From NCBI GenBank assembly GCA_947630315.1, contig CANRHA010000111.1:1-5879 (forward strand): a stretch of 5,879 nucleotides of DNA. Reading direction: 5' to 3'. The translations under genes were made by a program, and so were the position numbers. The notes under the pieces were generated by a model that made no database searches, was not told where the DNA came from, and saw nothing but the letters and a program-made list of their open reading frames with translations. The DNA comes from an uncultured Clostridia bacterium (lineage in GTDB: Bacteria; Bacillota; Clostridia; Oscillospirales; Ruminococcaceae). Shown here in pieces: positions 4,405 through 5,879 of the stretch; the stretch's first letter is position 1; each line of letters begins with the position of its first letter.

Positions 4405-5718
4405 ATGTGGGCATATGAAAGCGTATTTTATCAGATTTATCCCTTGGGGTTCTGCGGGGCGCCGTTCAACAACGATTCGGTCCTTTCGCACCGCATTCTT
4501 AAGGTCAAGGATTGGATCCCCCATATCAAAAAGCTCGGTGCAAACGCCGTTTACTTCTGCCCGGTTTTTGAATCGGACAGCCACGGCTACAATACCCGCG
4601 ACTATCGCAAAATAGACGTCAGACTCGGCACAAACGAGGACTTCGCTGAGGTTTGCCGCGCGCTTCATGAAAACGGAATACGAGTTGTTCTTGACGGCGT
4701 GTTCAACCATGTCGGCAGGGGGTTCGGGCCTTTTTTGGATGTACTTAAAAACCGCGAAAATTCGCCGTATGTCGGCTGGTTCAACAGGATAGATTTCGGC
4801 GGAAATTCAAACTATAACGACGGCCTGTGGTATGAGGGCTGGGAGGGCAACTACGATCTCGTAAAGCTCAATCTCAGAAATGAAGACGTCATCAACTATC
4901 TTTTTGAAAGTATCAGAATGTGGGTGGATCAGTTCGACATCGACGGCCTTAGGCTTGACGTTGCGTACTGTCTTGATGAAAACTTTTTGAGAAGGCTTCG
5001 CAGCTTTACATCGGGCTTAAAAAATAATTTTTATCTTCTCGGCGAGATGCTCCACGGCGACTACAGCCGCCTCGTCAACGACGGTATGCTGCACTCGGCC
5101 ACGAATTATGAATGCTACAAAGGACTTTTCAGCAGCTTCAACAGCATGAACATGTTCGAGATAAATCACTCGCTGATGAGGCAGTTCGGACCCGAAAACT
5201 GGACCCTCTACAAGGGAAAACATATGCTTAGCTTTGTGGACAACCACGACGTGACCCGTGTTGCGAGTATTCTGACTAATCCCGAGCATTTGCCTCTTAT
5301 TTATGCCTTAAGCTTCGGAATGCCGGGCATACCGTGCGTTTATTACGGAAGCGAGTGGGGCGCAAAGGGTGAAAAGCGCGAGGGAGACCCGGCTCTGAGG
5401 CCGTGCTTTGACGTTCCGGAGTGGAACGGCCTCTGCGAATTTATCAGCCGCCTTGCGGAAATAAAAAGATCCTCCGAAGCGCTTAATTACGGGGGCTTCC
5501 GTTCGGTCCTGCTGACGAACAAACAGTGCGTTTTTGAGAGGAAATCGGAGCACGAGAGGGTGCTCGTGGCCATCAACGCTGACGGCGCGGAGTTTTCCGC
5601 ACACTTTGATGCCGGCTGCGGAACCGCGGTGGAACTCATAACCGGCAAGCCTCACGACTTCGGCGGCGGCAGCACTCTGCCGCCGTATAGCGCGCAGATC
5701 TGGAGGATGGAGAGGTAG
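4405..5718 (+). CDS. GH13-family alpha-glucan hydrolase (alpha-amylase superfamily), cytoplasmic
   Basis: A 437-residue single-domain alpha-amylase-family enzyme, expected to cleave alpha-1,4-glucosidic bonds in maltodextrins or related oligosaccharides by a retaining mechanism. The TIM-barrel motifs are in order: D-G-V-F-N-H (97-102), G-L-R-L-D with Arg183 and nucleophile Asp185, acid/base Glu214 in L-L-G-E-M, and F-V-D-N-H-D with His281 and Asp282. The catalytic set is complete. The C-terminal 75 or so residues fit the usual beta-sandwich domain. There is no signal peptide, so it is intracellular, and no N-terminal CBM34-like domain as in neopullulanases and cyclomaltodextrinases of about 580 residues. 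I chose ATG 4405 because AAAGGAG (4390-4396) lies 8 nt upstream and the ATG at 4363 overlaps the promoter. It is monocistronic within the window. Exact specificity cannot be told; a transglycosylase role is possible. Confidence 0.93.
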   Translation: MWAYESVFYQIYPLGFCGAPFNNDSVLSHRILKVKDWIPHIKKLGANAVYFCPVFESDSHGYNTRDYRKIDVRLGTNEDFAEVCRALHENGIRVVLDGVFNHVGRGFGPFLDVLKNRENSPYVGWFNRIDFGGNSNYNDGLWYEGWEGNYDLVKLNLRNEDVINYLFESIRMWVDQFDIDGLRLDVAYCLDENFLRRLRSFTSGLKNNFYLLGEMLHGDYSRLVNDGMLHSATNYECYKGLFSSFNSMNMFEINHSLMRQFGPENWTLYKGKHMLSFVDNHDVTRVASILTNPEHLPLIYALSFGMPGIPCVYYGSEWGAKGEKREGDPALRPCFDVPEWNGLCEFISRLAEIKRSSEALNYGGFRSVLLTNKQCVFERKSEHERVLVAINADGAEFSAHFDAGCGTAVELITGKPHDFGGGSTLPPYSAQIWRMER

Positions 5719-5775
5719 GGGAACACCTTTTTGCCTCGCCCCGGTTGCCGCAGGCTGTACTACCCGAAAGGGCGC

Positions 5776-5810
5776 CTCTGACTTCTGACCTCCGATTTCT
5801 GTTCTCTGCC
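5776..5810 (-). repeat. Heptad array, 5 x 7 bp (copy D)
   Basis: Units CTCTGAC, TTCTGAC, CTCCGAT, TTCTGTT, CTCTGCC in exact register. It is preceded by AAAGGGCGC, comparable to GTAAAAGCGC before the second array in copy C, and followed after five bases by the palindrome. It thus has the inner boundary of a second array but lies next to the palindrome like a first array. Confidence 0.85.
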
Positions 5811-5815
5811 GCGGG

Positions 5816-5879
5816 CCCGGGCGAAGCCCCGGCGGCCGGAGGCCGCCGCAGCGCGCCTGCGGCGCGCTGGCCCCGCGCT
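5816..5879. repeat. Four-way palindromic block, copy D, inverted and cut by the window end
   Basis: This is the reverse complement of the copy C block. It has 14 bases of the closing arm (5816-5829), arm 3 with GGA loop (5830-5848), arm 2 with TGC loop (5849-5869), and the first half of arm 1 (5870-5878). The window ends at the first loop base. All visible bases match the copy C reverse complement. It lies about 100 nt past the GH13 stop. A T-run at 5728-5732 after a weak AGGT/ACCT stem offers only a poor terminator candidate. Confidence 0.92.

Overview
The window looks like chromosomal DNA from a Gram-positive Clostridia-type gut bacterium, perhaps an Oscillospiraceae/Ruminococcaceae relative. 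This is inferred from AAGGAG-type ribosome sites, textbook sigma-A promoters, moderately GC-rich codon use and the gene set. Everything intact reads on the + strand. It holds four protein-coding genes in three transcription units: a MATE-family exporter (cut by the window start) followed 5 nt later by a maltose/galactoside-type O-acetyltransferase (1-1652); a 10-TM EamA/DMT-family transporter (2990-3922) with its own promoter, a leader of about 135 nt and a possible 28-codon leader ORF; and a cytoplasmic GH13 glycosidase (4405-5718) with its own promoter. The sugar acetyltransferase and the GH13 enzyme suggest carbohydrate metabolism. The substrates of the two transporters cannot be read from sequence.

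The striking part is the non-coding DNA. The gaps 1653-2989, 3923-4404 and 5719-5879 are largely built from a composite repeat. Its most complete copy (C, 3966-4334) has a left flank, a 91-nt palindromic block, five 7-bp units (35 bp), a 122-bp core, and five more 7-bp units in inverted orientation (35 bp). The palindromic block can fold into an exact four-way junction in which all but nine bases pair. Copy A (1669-1990) has the same plan with a rearranged palindrome. Copy B (2476-2678) keeps only one arm of the palindrome. Copy D (5776-5879) is an inverted copy running off the window end. The 7-bp units also occur as separate arrays at 2381-2415 and 2751-2785.

A second small repeat family lies between copies A and B: a hairpin whose stem sequence differs between copies while its flanks (AGTATGAG ... 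GCGAATACCTTT) stay the same. It appears at 2187-2230 and 2292-2338, with degenerate or partial inverted copies at 1991-2022 and 2071-2089. A CCCCTCGAGGGG-centred palindrome sits at 2139-2179.

No transposase, integrase, CRISPR array, tRNA or rRNA is visible. The repeats look like non-autonomous, structure-forming intergenic elements that follow each transcription unit. In one case (copy C and the GH13 gene) a heptad array ends only 9 bp from a promoter -35 box. How they move or what they do is not decided by this sequence.
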